A DNA stretch of 64,000 bases from Reinekea marinisedimentorum (GCF_004341165.1 NZ_SLZR01000002.1:62001-126000); one strand, 5' to 3'; shown: positions 1-8,834, counted from the stretch's first letter. Notes: generated by a model from the sequence alone, not told the origin. Translations and numbers: made by a program.

Positions 1-840
1 GAAATCCGCGCACAAATGTGTGACGCGATGGAAGCTATGGGTCTGGAAATTGAAGTACACCACCACGAAGTAGGTACAGCGGGTCAGTGTGAAATCGGTG
101 TTGGTGCCAACACTCTGGTTAAGAAAGCTGACGAAGTTCAAATCCTGAAGTACTGCGTACACAACGTTGCTCACGCATACGGCAAAACAGCGACCTTCAT
201 GCCTAAGCCACTGGTTGGTGATAACGGTTCCGGTATGCACGTTCACATGTCTTTCGTTAAAGACGGTGTTAACCAATTCGCTGGTGACGTCTACGCAGGC
301 CTGTCTGAAACAGCTCTGTTCTACGTTGGCGGTATCATCAAGCACGCTCGCGCGCTGAACGCATTTGCGAACGCTTCTACCAACTCATACAAGCGTCTGG
401 TTCCTGGCTTCGAAGCTCCGGTAATGCTGGCTTACTCTGCCCGTAACCGTTCTGCTTCTATCCGTATTCCTTACGTTACTGCGCCTAAAGGCAAGCGTAT
501 CGAAGTTCGCTTCGGTGACCCATCAGCTAACCCTTACCTGATGTTCTCTGCTTACCTGATGGCTGGCCTGGACGGTGTTCTGAACAAGATCCACCCTGGC
601 GATGCGGCAGACAAAGACCTGTACGACCTGCCAAAAGAAGAAGCGGCAACTTACCCAACCGTTGCTTCCAGCCTGGAGCAAGCTCTGCAGGCTCTGAGCG
701 ATGACCGTGAATTCCTGAAAGCTGGCGGCGTATTCGACGATGACACAATCGACGCATACATCGAACTGAAGATGGAAGAAGTTACTCGCCTGGCAATGAC
801 GACTCACCCAGTTGAGTTCGACATGTACTATTCAATCTAA
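1..840 (+). CDS. glnA: Glutamine synthetase, C-terminal part (5' end outside window)
   Basis: The last 279 codons of a class I glutamine synthetase, which makes glutamine from glutamate, ammonia and ATP in the cytosol. The reading frame is open from base 1, so the N-terminal part lies upstream of the window. Visible family signatures are the catalytic-core segment with [10 protein letters not shown], the NRSASIRIP stretch, and the HPVEF end of the protein. The tyrosine of KDLYDLP (codon at 622-624) matches the adenylylation tyrosine of the GSI-beta type, so activity is probably controlled by GlnE-type adenylylation. A strong terminator follows directly. The ntrBC genes often found next to glnA lie instead at about 56-58 kb on the other strand. 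Confidence 0.98.
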   Translation, partial: EIRAQMCDAMEAMGLEIEVHHHEVGTAGQCEIGVGANTLVKKADEVQILKYCVHNVAHAYGKTATFMPKPLVGDNGSGMHVHMSFVKDGVNQFAGDVYAGLSETALFYVGGIIKHARALNAFANASTNSYKRLVPGFEAPVMLAYSARNRSASIRIPYVTAPKGKRIEVRFGDPSANPYLMFSAYLMAGLDGVLNKIHPGDAADKDLYDLPKEEAATYPTVASSLEQALQALSDDREFLKAGGVFDDDTIDAYIELKMEEVTRLAMTTHPVEFDMYYSI

Positions 841-863
841 TTCTTCGGAATCAGCTTGAAATG

Positions 864-887
864 AAGCCCCGCTCTGCGGGGCTTTTT
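864..887 (+). terminator. Rho-independent terminator of glnA
   Basis: A perfect 9-bp stem (864-872 with 876-884, AAGCCCCGC arm) has a 3-nt loop and runs into a short T tract. It sits 24 bp after the glnA stop and closes that transcript. Confidence 0.9.
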
Positions 888-950
888 AGTTCAGGGGTAC
901 TGAAATAGCGCGCCCCTAAGTTTAACCGTCATTAATGATTAGCCTAAATC

Positions 951-1430
951 ATGACCACTATTTTCTATTTGGAAATCACCGAGAAGCCGCTAGGTACAAC
1001 GCTATTGCCAGAATCACTGACGGTCAGTGAAATTCAGATCGACCAGCCGCAGTTCAACCGCTTTCTATACCAGCTGATCGGCGCACCATGGCAATGGACC
1101 GATAAACTAAAACTCAGCGATGAGGATTGGAACAGCTATGTCTGCCGCCCGGAATTACGCACCTGGGTTGCCTATAAAGAAGGCGCCATCGCCGGTTACT
1201 TTGAATTGGAAACACAGGGAAAGGCTATAGAACTGAAGTACTTTGGTCTGGAACAGGGCTTTATTGGCCAGGGTTATGGCAAGGCACTACTTAGCTACGC
1301 CATTGCGCAGGCCTGGGCGATTGCCGGCACTGAGCGCGTTTGGGTTCATACCTGCTCACTCGATCATGAAAATGCGCTCAACAACTACCAAAGGTGCGGC
1401 TTTAAACTCTATAAGACCGAACAGGAGTAA
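951..1430 (+). CDS. GNAT-family N-acetyltransferase
   Basis: A 159-residue protein with one GNAT fold. The acetyl-CoA-binding motif A is visible as FGLEQGFIGQGYGKALL (about residues 98-114), containing the Q-x-x-G-x-G signature. It is followed by a C-terminal strand of the type ALNNYQRCGF that packs near the CoA. The substrate cannot be read from the sequence. No clear Shine-Dalgarno sequence precedes the ATG at 951, and no other early methionine is available. The gene is monocistronic, since it stands between the glnA terminator and a convergent gene whose end lies 8 bp away. Confidence 0.85.
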   Translation: MTTIFYLEITEKPLGTTLLPESLTVSEIQIDQPQFNRFLYQLIGAPWQWTDKLKLSDEDWNSYVCRPELRTWVAYKEGAIAGYFELETQGKAIELKYFGLEQGFIGQGYGKALLSYAIAQAWAIAGTERVWVHTCSLDHENALNNYQRCGFKLYKTEQE

Positions 1431-1438
1431 GCAGTTAC

Positions 1439-1933
1439 TCAGGCTTGGGCTCTCGCCGCTTGGGTCATTGCCGCTTCAAGGTCATCCAGCTGATACTGAT
1501 TGAACACCTGAATCCCATTGCGCTGCAGCAGCTCAGCCGTAATGCCCGAACCTTCAATCAGCTTGCCACTGTAGCTGCCGTCATAAATCTGCTGATTGCC
1601 ACAAGACGGGCTCCGCGCTGCCATCAACGCAAAGGCACAACCCTCTTTTTTGGCAACCTCCAGCGCATTATTCGCACCGGAAGTGAATTGCTCAGTGACA
1701 TCGATGGCGTTAATGGTCACGACTCGAACGGCCGACCCGCTTGATTGAATTTCAGCCGGCGGCCTGGGCGTCGGCAGGCCACCATCAACCTCCGGGCACA
1801 CGGTTATGACCCGCCCGGCATCAATCAGCGCAGCAAGAAATGGATGGTCCACCAGCTGACCACTCCCGTTGTAACGGACCTTTTCACCCAGTAAGCAAGC
1901 ACTTACCAGCAAGTTTTCCATCTGATCAGGCAT
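1439..1933 (-). CDS. DUF523 family protein
   Basis: A 164-residue protein of the DUF523 (YbbK-like) family, known from its conserved cysteines and small size but without an established reaction. Visible family features are the N-terminal LLVSACLLGEKVRYNG segment, the CPEVDGGLPTPRPPAEI segment and the SPSCG motif (about residue 109). The conserved cysteines suggest metal or cluster binding; that is inference. The ATG at 1933 abuts the stop codon of the upstream lipoprotein gene (TAGATG), with GGAG 8 nt before it, so it is very likely the third gene of the mrcB-lipoprotein-DUF523 transcript. Confidence 0.85.
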   Translation of the reverse strand: MPDQMENLLVSACLLGEKVRYNGSGQLVDHPFLAALIDAGRVITVCPEVDGGLPTPRPPAEIQSSGSAVRVVTINAIDVTEQFTSGANNALEVAKKEGCAFALMAARSPSCGNQQIYDGSYSGKLIEGSGITAELLQRNGIQVFNQYQLDDLEAAMTQAARAQA

Positions 1934-2497
1934 CTACTGAACTCCTTCGGCAATGGCTTGCCACTTGGTCACTCCTTCCCGGGCTGCGCGAGCACCCGAG
2001 ATATTTCCTGCTGCGGAGCGCGACTGAGCAATAATCTGCCACAGTTCCGCTTTTACCTTTGGGTTATCATTGGCGTGCGTCATGCCCTTCAGTGCGATCT
2101 GCTCCGCCTCATCAAACCTTTGCTGCCCCATGCGCACCGTCGCCAGTTGCCGGTACAGATCCGGGTCATCGCCCAAAATGCGCAGCGCCCGCTCCAGTTT
2201 CAGCTCAGACTCCGCCCAGTTACCCTCCGCCTGACTTTGCAGTGCTTCTTTCTGCAACTGCTGCACAACCTGGCTTTTGGTATTTTCCGGCTGCACCGAA
2301 GACACTACGACCGGGTCTTTAACAGTCGCAGCGGCTTCATAACCGGGGTCGGCTTGCTCCATCGGTTTCGTTGTCACGGCCCCGTGCGTAGCAGATGCTT
2401 GCCCAGCACTTTCTGAATCTGCTGGCAGCGTATTACAGCCGGCAACAAACACGACCAGTAAAGCAATTACACCTAGTTGAAAACTTTTTGCCACCAT
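1934..2497 (-). CDS. lpoP: TPR lipoprotein, probable activator of PBP1b (LpoP type)
   Basis: A 187-residue lipoprotein precursor. The N-terminus has a basic start, a hydrophobic run and a lipobox (VAGC, Cys at about 21), so it should be lipidated and held in the outer membrane. A low-complexity linker follows, then TPR-like helices (about residues 85-165: EGNWAESELKLERALRILGDDPDLYRQLA and repeats). In Pseudomonas aeruginosa the PBP1b activator LpoP is a TPR lipoprotein encoded beside the PBP1b gene. Here the gene overlaps the 3' end of mrcB by 25 bp, which supports that assignment. The function rests on context and architecture, not on a recognised active site. Confidence 0.75.
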   Translation of the reverse strand: MVAKSFQLGVIALLVVFVAGCNTLPADSESAGQASATHGAVTTKPMEQADPGYEAAATVKDPVVVSSVQPENTKSQVVQQLQKEALQSQAEGNWAESELKLERALRILGDDPDLYRQLATVRMGQQRFDEAEQIALKGMTHANDNPKVKAELWQIIAQSRSAAGNISGARAAREGVTKWQAIAEGVQ

Positions 2498-4863
2498 GAT
2501 TTTTTATCCGTTTCACTGTTCTGTTCAGAATTATGGCAGCCCAGCCCTTTCGCTGGTTTGCTGCCTGCTGCAAAGGGTATATCTCGGGTATTGCCGCACC
2601 AGTCTGGCACTTCAATACCGGCATCATTCACCGAGTAATAATTTACCCCCACCGGAGTGGAGCGGCGATCCTGCACCGGCTGCAACTGATCCATTACCCG
2701 AATCCAGATGGGCAGGGCACCGCTGGAGCCGGTTAACGGCGTCGGCTCATTATCATCCCTGCCCACCCAAACAACCAGCTGCCGGTCTCCGGTAAAGCCG
2801 GCATACCAGGCATCCCGGTTTTCATCTGTAGTGCCGGTTTTTCCGGCCGCCCACCAGTAGGGGGGTAAATCGCGGGCAATGCGTGCACCGGTTCCGGTCT
2901 GCGTCGCTTCATGCAGGGCGGCCTGCAGCAGATAGATTACTTCAGGCTTAAAGCGCTGGTCGACCTTGAGGTTGAAGCGCTGAATCACCCCTTTGTCCGG
3001 ATGAGTGACCGCACGAATCAGGTTCAGTGGCGAATAGAAGCCATTGCCCGCCAGGGTCTGATACATCTGCGCCACCTCGAAAGGTGACATTTCATGCGCA
3101 CCCAGCATCACCGAAGGCACCAGCGGCACATTGTCGCTAACACCGAGCCGCTCGATCACATCAAATACATTGGCCAGGCCAACCTGCATACCCAAGCGGG
3201 CTGTCGCCTGATTGTACGACTTGGCCAGTGCATCGATCAGCATTGGGTTGCCGTGACTTTTTTTATCGTAGTTGCGCGGAGTCCAGACATCGCCTTCGCG
3301 GGTCGAGACCGCCACATCCGCATCGCTGATGGTATCTGCCAGCGTATAGCCGCTTTCCAGGGCTGCCAGATACACCGCCGGCTTCATCAGCGAGCCGACC
3401 GGCCGAACAGCATTCAAAGCGCGGTTAAAGCCAGTTTCTTTCGCATAACGGTTGCCGGTAATTGCCAGTACATCGGCGGTAGAAGGCCGCGTCATCACCG
3501 CAGCGGCCTGCAAACTGCCTGATTGCAAACCATAGCCGCGCTCAGCCTGGCTCACTGAGGCATGGACGTTGTCTTCCAGTGCCGCCTGGGCCACAGGGTC
3601 GAGCGTTGTATAGATAGTCAGGCCTTCGGCCAGTAAATCATCCTTGCGGTAATCTGTCGCCAGCTGCAGGCGCAAAGCCTCCATAAAAGCCGGGAAATCC
3701 GCCTGGCCTGGCTTGCTGGTCACGCCTAGCGGCGAATTGATGGCGTTATTAAATTCAGATTCGCTGATCAGAGCCTGCTCAAACCAGACATTCAGCACAA
3801 CATCGCGTCGCGCTTTCGCCCGCTCTGGGTTGCGGCGCGGGTTGTAATAGGAAGGCCCCTTAATCAAACCCACCAGCATTGCCTGCTGTTGAATAGACAG
3901 CCCTTCCAGGGTGGTGCCGTAGTAAAACTGCGCGCCCAGCCCAAAGCCATTGATCGAGCGCGACCCCTGCTGCCCGATATAAACCTCGTTCATGTAGGTT
4001 TCCAGAATGTCATTCTTGCTGTAATGAACCTCCAGCAGAATAGACATCAGCGCTTCGTTAACCTTCCGGATAAGGGTTTTTTCCGGCGTCAGATAGAGGT
4101 TTTTAACCAGCTGATTGGTCAGCGTACTGCCCCCCTGGCGCGCCGAACCCGAGGAAATATTCGCCCACAGCGCCCGCGCAATGCCCCGAAATGAAATACC
4201 CCAGTGCTCAAAGAAGCGATCGTCCTCGACCAACAGCAGGCCCAACACCAACCGTTCCGGCAGTTCATCCAGCTTATAAAGCACCCGGTCTTCAGCAACA
4301 CCCGGGTATATCTGACCTAAGTACAGTGGGTCCAGGCGGGTCAGCAGTACCGAGCGGCCGGCCATATCGGTAATGGAACGAATGCTGTCAGCGCTGAAAT
4401 CCACCACCAGCCTCTGGGCCTGTTCACTGCCGTCCCAGAATTCAAAGCCTCGGCTGTAAAGTACGATCGACGAGCCCTGCTGCTTGTAACGGCCCGGCTG
4501 ATTGACCAGTGAAGACTCCACATATCCCAGCTGATCGAGCAGTGCTGTCAGCGTCTGCTGGCGCATGGTTGCACCGGCATACAGCTCCTGTGCTTCACTG
4601 TAGACGCGCGCAGGAATCTGAAAACGCCGGCCTTCAAAGCCTTCGCGGACCACGGCATTCAGGTAAATCATCCAGAACACGATCAGGCAGACAATGATCA
4701 GGCTGATCTGCAACAGCAGCTTCGGCAGCCACGAGAAGCGCCCTTTAGCTGTCTTTTTTGCGCTGGCGGACTTGCCTTTGGCGGGCGTCTTTCGCTTTGG
4801 CGCTGAACCGGCTTTGGGTTTCGTCGTTCTGGAACTTTTTTTCGGGGAGGTTTTTTTAGTCAT
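2473..4863 (-). CDS. mrcB: Penicillin-binding protein 1B (bifunctional transglycosylase/transpeptidase)
   Basis: A 796-residue class A PBP that polymerises lipid II and cross-links the glycan strands in the periplasm. A very basic, lysine-rich cytoplasmic tail (1-45) is followed by one membrane anchor (about 48-70) and a UB2H-like region (about 80-155). The GT51 transglycosylase domain has EDDRFFEH (catalytic Glu about 213) and GGSTLTNQLVKN. The transpeptidase domain has the SxxK motif at Ser491 (SLMK), SYN, and KTGTT. Length and order match PBP1b rather than PBP1a. No Shine-Dalgarno sequence precedes the ATG; a promoter-like element sits almost on the start codon (see 4873-4901). Confidence 0.95.
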   Translation of the reverse strand: MTKKTSPKKSSRTTKPKAGSAPKRKTPAKGKSASAKKTAKGRFSWLPKLLLQISLIIVCLIVFWMIYLNAVVREGFEGRRFQIPARVYSEAQELYAGATMRQQTLTALLDQLGYVESSLVNQPGRYKQQGSSIVLYSRGFEFWDGSEQAQRLVVDFSADSIRSITDMAGRSVLLTRLDPLYLGQIYPGVAEDRVLYKLDELPERLVLGLLLVEDDRFFEHWGISFRGIARALWANISSGSARQGGSTLTNQLVKNLYLTPEKTLIRKVNEALMSILLEVHYSKNDILETYMNEVYIGQQGSRSINGFGLGAQFYYGTTLEGLSIQQQAMLVGLIKGPSYYNPRRNPERAKARRDVVLNVWFEQALISESEFNNAINSPLGVTSKPGQADFPAFMEALRLQLATDYRKDDLLAEGLTIYTTLDPVAQAALEDNVHASVSQAERGYGLQSGSLQAAAVMTRPSTADVLAITGNRYAKETGFNRALNAVRPVGSLMKPAVYLAALESGYTLADTISDADVAVSTREGDVWTPRNYDKKSHGNPMLIDALAKSYNQATARLGMQVGLANVFDVIERLGVSDNVPLVPSVMLGAHEMSPFEVAQMYQTLAGNGFYSPLNLIRAVTHPDKGVIQRFNLKVDQRFKPEVIYLLQAALHEATQTGTGARIARDLPPYWWAAGKTGTTDENRDAWYAGFTGDRQLVVWVGRDDNEPTPLTGSSGALPIWIRVMDQLQPVQDRRSTPVGVNYYSVNDAGIEVPDWCGNTRDIPFAAGSKPAKGLGCHNSEQNSETDKKSWWQKVFN

Positions 4864-4872
4864 AGGGGCGGC

Positions 4873-4901
4873 ATTATAGAGGTGTGATTTGGGCCTGTCT
4901 C
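4873..4901 (-). promoter_or_regulatory. Putative sigma-70 promoter of mrcB, almost leaderless
   Basis: On the minus strand GAGACA (4901-4896) is separated by 17 bp from a perfect TATAAT (4878-4873). A start about 7 nt downstream would fall within a few bases of the mrcB ATG at 4863, giving a leaderless or near-leaderless mRNA. This agrees with the absence of a Shine-Dalgarno sequence. The -35 match is only 4 of 6. Confidence 0.45.
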
Positions 4902-5062
4902 TGAACTCTTCAGCATATTGAGGTCAGCTATCGGCAATTTATTGTCATCATTTTTGAGGAAACGTGAACAGATTCTTAACGCCAACTTCGCAATCGGCAG
5001 ATAAGGAGGTTAAACTAAAGTCGTGTTCTGAACTGAAAAGTTGCCAGTATAAGGATTTTCAA

Positions 5063-5572
5063 ATGTTGCAACGGCTATTCTTACTAATCGTTCTTTGCCT
5101 GCCTCTCACCTCAATGGCTGCCGGCAAGGTATACACCTGGACCGATGAATCCGGCACCGTTCACTATGCGGACCGGCCACCTGCAGATATAGAAGCAGAA
5201 GAGATTGAGTTTCAGGGCAAAAAGAAAGCGCCTGTTTCGGTCAATGAGGGAACTCTGGCCGGGCAGTGGTATGGCCGCTCCGACAAAGGCAGTGAAGTGA
5301 AGCTGACCTTCAATGAAAACGGCACCATCACCTATACGCAAACAAAGTCTGATCAATCGGTGTTTAACTATCAGGGCTTGTGGAGCCTGGAAGGTAGCAG
5401 TATTTCAGTGATCACTGAATTCAGCCAAACCGCGCCGGCCAATGGCGACTTCAAACGCTCACCAGAGCCCATGCAATACGTGTATAACGTGCTCGCCTTT
5501 GGCAACAACAGCATGGAATACATTATCGAGTCTGAGCGCTTTACGGTCAGCCGCATCGATTTCAGCCAGTAG
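5063..5572 (+). CDS. Exported DUF4124-domain protein
   Basis: A 169-residue secreted or periplasmic protein. The start at 5063 is chosen because AAGGA lies 7 nt upstream and because it puts a standard signal peptide at the very N-terminus (MLQRLFLLIVLCLPLTSMAAG). Starts further upstream would bury it. A DUF4124 motif follows at once (KVYTWTDESGTVHYADRPP), a short domain common in proteobacterial envelope proteins. The remaining 100 residues look like a small beta-rich domain (GQWYGRSDKGSEVKLTFNEN) resembling lipocalin-like stress-test folds, with no recognised catalytic motif. The function is unknown. It converges on polB, whose end is 4 bp away. Confidence 0.75.
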   Translation: MLQRLFLLIVLCLPLTSMAAGKVYTWTDESGTVHYADRPPADIEAEEIEFQGKKKAPVSVNEGTLAGQWYGRSDKGSEVKLTFNENGTITYTQTKSDQSVFNYQGLWSLEGSSISVITEFSQTAPANGDFKRSPEPMQYVYNVLAFGNNSMEYIIESERFTVSRIDFSQ

Positions 5573-5576
5573 CGCA

Positions 5577-7898
5577 CTAGAAGAGCGACATCTGCTCATC
5601 AATCAGCGCAAAAAAATCCAAATCTAAAAAATGCAGCAGCGCCTGAGCAACAGGTGCCAGCTGCTTTTCTATGTAGTGCTCGTAATCCGGCGCAGCGGTC
5701 ACAAAAGGCACCGGCTGCCAGCCTTCAACGGTACGCACATACTCTATGGTCCGCCCCTGCCAGCCAGGCTGTAATCGCCGCCTGATTAAGGCCGCCTGTA
5801 CATGCGGCGGAATATTTTTCTGATACTGCTCCGGCCTCCGGCGTAAAGATTTACGGTAAATAATCTGGTCATCCAGCTCACCGTTTTTAAGCTGCAACAC
5901 CGTTTGCGCGATCAGGGGTTTAAAATTAACGCCGGTAAAGAAGCTCTCGTAGAGCGATATCTGAAAGCGTTTGGCAAGCGGCGTCCAGTCTGAACGCACG
6001 GCCTCCAGGCCCTTGAACACCAGCTCATGACCGGCTTCTGTTTTTTTCCAGCCGGCATAGCGCTTTTTAGAGCCTTTGTCGGTGCCGCGAATGGTTGGCA
6101 TGACAAACCTTGAATAGAGCGTTTCAAACTCAATTTCCAGGTGGGATTCAAGCCGATAAAGGCTGGCCACCTGTTGCTGCCACCAGCGGTTGAGCAAGCC
6201 GGCAAGTTCGTGCCCAAGCTGTTCCGGGTCGTGGTGATCGGCGGCATGCACAAATACAGAATCGGTATCCCCATAAATAACTGCAAAGCCTCTGGCCTCA
6301 ATAAACTCACGGGTCTGCTGCAGAATCTGATGGCCACGCATGGTAATGGAACTGGCCAAACGGGGGTCGAAAAAGCGGCACAAATGGCTGCCCAGTACGC
6401 CATAAAAGGAATTCATAATAATCTTAATGGCCTGCGACATTGGCGCATTCTTTTGTGCCTTAGCCTGATCGCGCGCGGCCCATAGCTGATCAATCAACGC
6501 AGGCAGAATGTGCTTTTCACGATGGAACCGGGCGCCCAGAAAACCCTCCACCGATTCATCCTCAGAGCCTGCCAGACCCAACTGCAGGCCGAGCGGATCA
6601 ACCAGGAAGGTACGGATTATCGATGGGTACAGGCTTTTGAAATCCAGAACCAGCACATTGTTGTAGATGCCCGGCGCGCTATCCATAACAAAGCCACCGG
6701 GGCTGGCATCGTGCAGCACCTGCTCTCCAACGTGGTTGGCAATGAAGCCGTAGCGGTGCAGTCGGGGCAGATAAACCGTATTGAAGGCAGCCGATGAGCC
6801 GCCGGCACGCGACATCGGCAATCCGGTCAGGTGGGCACGCTCGATGAGAAAATGCCACAAACCGGCAGCATCAAACAAATCCAGCACCAGCTGCGCATCT
6901 TCAAGGTTATATTGGGCAAAGGCAGTCAAATTCTGGCGATACAGCCGTTCGATCTCCGCCACGCGGTCATCTACATGATCAATCCTCTTACCCCGCTTTA
7001 ATACAGACTGAGCCACGGTTTCCAAAGAAAAGTCCTCAAAGAACCAGGCCGCAGAGCGGAAAGCACCCGGGCCATCAACCACCTGCCGGCCTTCCAGTTC
7101 AATGGCGTATCGCTCCTGATTGTCGCTGCGCTGACGCCAGACCGGTGACTGACGGTTGCGGCCAATGCTGAACGGCACCCCCTCCCGGTCACAATGCTGC
7201 TGCAGTATGCGCAAATCAAAATCAATGACATTCCAGCCGATGATGCAGTCCGGATTGACCTGCTGAATAAAGGCAACCGTTTGCTGCAGGCAGGCTTTTA
7301 CGGTGTCGACAACAACCAGCCCGGGCATATCTTCGGGCGGCCGGCTTGCACCGCCGGGGTCAACAATCAGGACCTGCTTTTCACTTGGGGTGGCAAGCGC
7401 GACGCTGTACAGCGCCGGCAGCTTACCGGGCGTATACCATTCGGTTTCGATATCCACAGACAGACAATGCAAGGATGGCTGACTGTGAGCCGGTTGCGGC
7501 TTGGCGTCCGTAAATTGCAGGCTGCCAAACAGGAATCGCTCCATCAGGTAACGATCCGACGGCATTACATCATCTTCCCAGACGGACATCCCCTGGCTGC
7601 GGCCCTCTTTCACCCAGCGACGCTGAGCCCGCACCGACCGACTGTATACCGGCACCGCCTGCGCGCCCATCAGGGTCGTAAAGACGCGCTCGCCCACCCG
7701 CACGGCGAACCTTTTCTGCTGCCAGAGTCGCTGCCAGGCGGGCAACTGTGTCTGGGCGACAAAGCACACACTTTCCTGCGCGGTCACAAGCCACTGCTCG
7801 GCGTGGTTTTCGCCCTTCAGCCAAAAACGCAGATCAATACCGTCTGCCTGTTCCTGCCAGTGATGGCTGACTACGAATAAAGGTGTATGTTCTTTCAA
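5577..7898 (-). CDS. polB: DNA polymerase II (family B)
   Basis: A 773-residue family-B polymerase with proofreading exonuclease, close to the usual length of about 785. Exo motifs are visible as LSVDIETE and GWNVIDFDL. Polymerase motif A is DFKSLYPSII, motif B is KIIMNSFYGVLGS, and motif C is YGDTDSVFV. The enzyme takes part in replication restart and bypass of lesions in the DNA-damage response. The start is TTG at 7898, with a weak AGAG 8 nt upstream; there is no usable early ATG. No canonical LexA box (CTGT-N8-ACAG) is visible upstream, although E. coli polB is LexA-controlled. An unusual TCTAAC repeat cluster lies there instead. Confidence 0.95.
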   Translation of the reverse strand: MKEHTPLFVVSHHWQEQADGIDLRFWLKGENHAEQWLVTAQESVCFVAQTQLPAWQRLWQQKRFAVRVGERVFTTLMGAQAVPVYSRSVRAQRRWVKEGRSQGMSVWEDDVMPSDRYLMERFLFGSLQFTDAKPQPAHSQPSLHCLSVDIETEWYTPGKLPALYSVALATPSEKQVLIVDPGGASRPPEDMPGLVVVDTVKACLQQTVAFIQQVNPDCIIGWNVIDFDLRILQQHCDREGVPFSIGRNRQSPVWRQRSDNQERYAIELEGRQVVDGPGAFRSAAWFFEDFSLETVAQSVLKRGKRIDHVDDRVAEIERLYRQNLTAFAQYNLEDAQLVLDLFDAAGLWHFLIERAHLTGLPMSRAGGSSAAFNTVYLPRLHRYGFIANHVGEQVLHDASPGGFVMDSAPGIYNNVLVLDFKSLYPSIIRTFLVDPLGLQLGLAGSEDESVEGFLGARFHREKHILPALIDQLWAARDQAKAQKNAPMSQAIKIIMNSFYGVLGSHLCRFFDPRLASSITMRGHQILQQTREFIEARGFAVIYGDTDSVFVHAADHHDPEQLGHELAGLLNRWWQQQVASLYRLESHLEIEFETLYSRFVMPTIRGTDKGSKKRYAGWKKTEAGHELVFKGLEAVRSDWTPLAKRFQISLYESFFTGVNFKPLIAQTVLQLKNGELDDQIIYRKSLRRRPEQYQKNIPPHVQAALIRRRLQPGWQGRTIEYVRTVEGWQPVPFVTAAPDYEHYIEKQLAPVAQALLHFLDLDFFALIDEQMSLF

Positions 7899-7912
7899 CG
7901 GGAGTCTCTTAA

Positions 7913-7955
7913 TCTAACAGCTGGTTAGAGTCTAACATTCCGACGCCAATCTAAC
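7913..7955. promoter_or_regulatory. TCTAAC inverted/direct repeat cluster between polB and the psuKG operon
   Basis: TCTAAC at 7913-7918 and GTTAGA at 7924-7929 form a perfect 6-bp dyad with a 5-bp spacer. Two further direct TCTAAC copies lie at 7931-7936 and 7950-7955, so the direct copies are spaced 18 and 19 bp apart. This looks like an operator array in the short region between divergent genes. The regulator is unknown. Confidence 0.4.
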
Positions 7956-8001
7956 CTTCAGGGTTGCTCGCTGGTTCACGTTCAGGAATAGTATGCCCCT
8001 C

Positions 8002-8007
8002 TATAAT
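8002..8007 (+). promoter_or_regulatory. -10 element (TATAAT) of the cNMP-psuK-psuG operon
   Basis: A perfect TATAAT 45 bp before the chosen start codon. The -35 region is poor: TTCAGG with a 15-bp spacer or TTCACG with 21. It supports a transcript starting near 8014, which rules out the longer TTG-initiated frame at 8007. Confidence 0.4.
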
Positions 8008-8051
8008 TGGACCAAGACAATCTTAAACAAGAAAACAGGTGGAAAAATACG

Positions 8052-8834
8052 ATGTTATTGCTTGGTGAACGCCCGGAATATGTAGACCAACTGTCTGATC
8101 GACTGCGTAAATTATCGCAGCGGCTGTTTGAAGACTTGCCCCATGGCAAGCATATTACTCTGAACGCCACCAGCGATCTGTATGCACTGGAATCGTCCGA
8201 AAACCTGTTTCTGATTAAAAATGGCGGTGTTTCCGGTCATGGTGACAACCGTCTGTGTGTCTATTTTGAGCCCTTTGATCTGATCGGCCTGACCCAGTGC
8301 TATCAGCTGAAATCCCTGCGAATCTCAGTCGACGACAGCGCCGAGGTTATCCAGGTCAACGCCGATACCCTGCTGCGCTACGTGAATGAAACCAAAGAAC
8401 GCCAGTCGATCTGGCTCAGCTATCTGGTTACTCTGATTTCTCTGTTCCAGGATGGCTTCGCCCGCAACCAGATTCAGGCCAGCCAGCCCCATACCGGCTT
8501 TCTGAGCTTTACCCAGGGCCAAACCATTATCTCCCAGGGTGATGACGCCCATGAAGTATTCACAATTCTCAGCGGTAACGCCGATGTTTTCGTCGATGAC
8601 GTAAAGGTTGGCGATATCCAGACTGACGAAATTTTCGGTGCAATGGCCGTGTTTACCGGCGAGCAACGCAGCGCCACGGTCGTGGCCAGCGAAAACTGCA
8701 CCGTACTGGCCGTGCCGCGTGAAGACTTCATCAGCCTGATTCAATCCCACCCGCAGACCACCATGACGCTGATTGACAATATGGCGCGCCGCATCCGTAA
8801 GCTGAACAGTCTGCTGGCAGAGCAAGATACATGA
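8052..8834 (+). CDS. Cyclic-nucleotide-binding-fold protein without DNA-binding domain
   Basis: A 260-residue cytosolic protein. The start at 8052 is chosen because AGGTGG lies about 9 nt upstream and the only -10 element sits just before it. The C-terminal half (about 145-255) is a cNMP-binding beta-roll of the Crp/PKA type: FTQGQTIISQGDDAHEVFTILSG and FGAMAVFTGEQRSATV. The phosphate-binding arginine is kept (Arg206), but the usual Glu of the FGE motif is Ala197. The N-terminal half (about 30-115) looks like a second, degenerate copy. No helix-turn-helix follows the C-terminal helix, so it is not a classic Crp/Fnr activator. It overlaps psuK by ATGA, so a role in pseudouridine use is inferred. 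Confidence 0.75.
   Translation: MLLLGERPEYVDQLSDRLRKLSQRLFEDLPHGKHITLNATSDLYALESSENLFLIKNGGVSGHGDNRLCVYFEPFDLIGLTQCYQLKSLRISVDDSAEVIQVNADTLLRYVNETKERQSIWLSYLVTLISLFQDGFARNQIQASQPHTGFLSFTQGQTIISQGDDAHEVFTILSGNADVFVDDVKVGDIQTDEIFGAMAVFTGEQRSATVVASENCTVLAVPREDFISLIQSHPQTTMTLIDNMARRIRKLNSLLAEQDT

Noticed and set aside
7899-8051. A LexA (SOS) box for polB
   Set aside because: No CTGT-N8-ACAG match was found upstream of the TTG start; the TCTAAC array does not resemble it.
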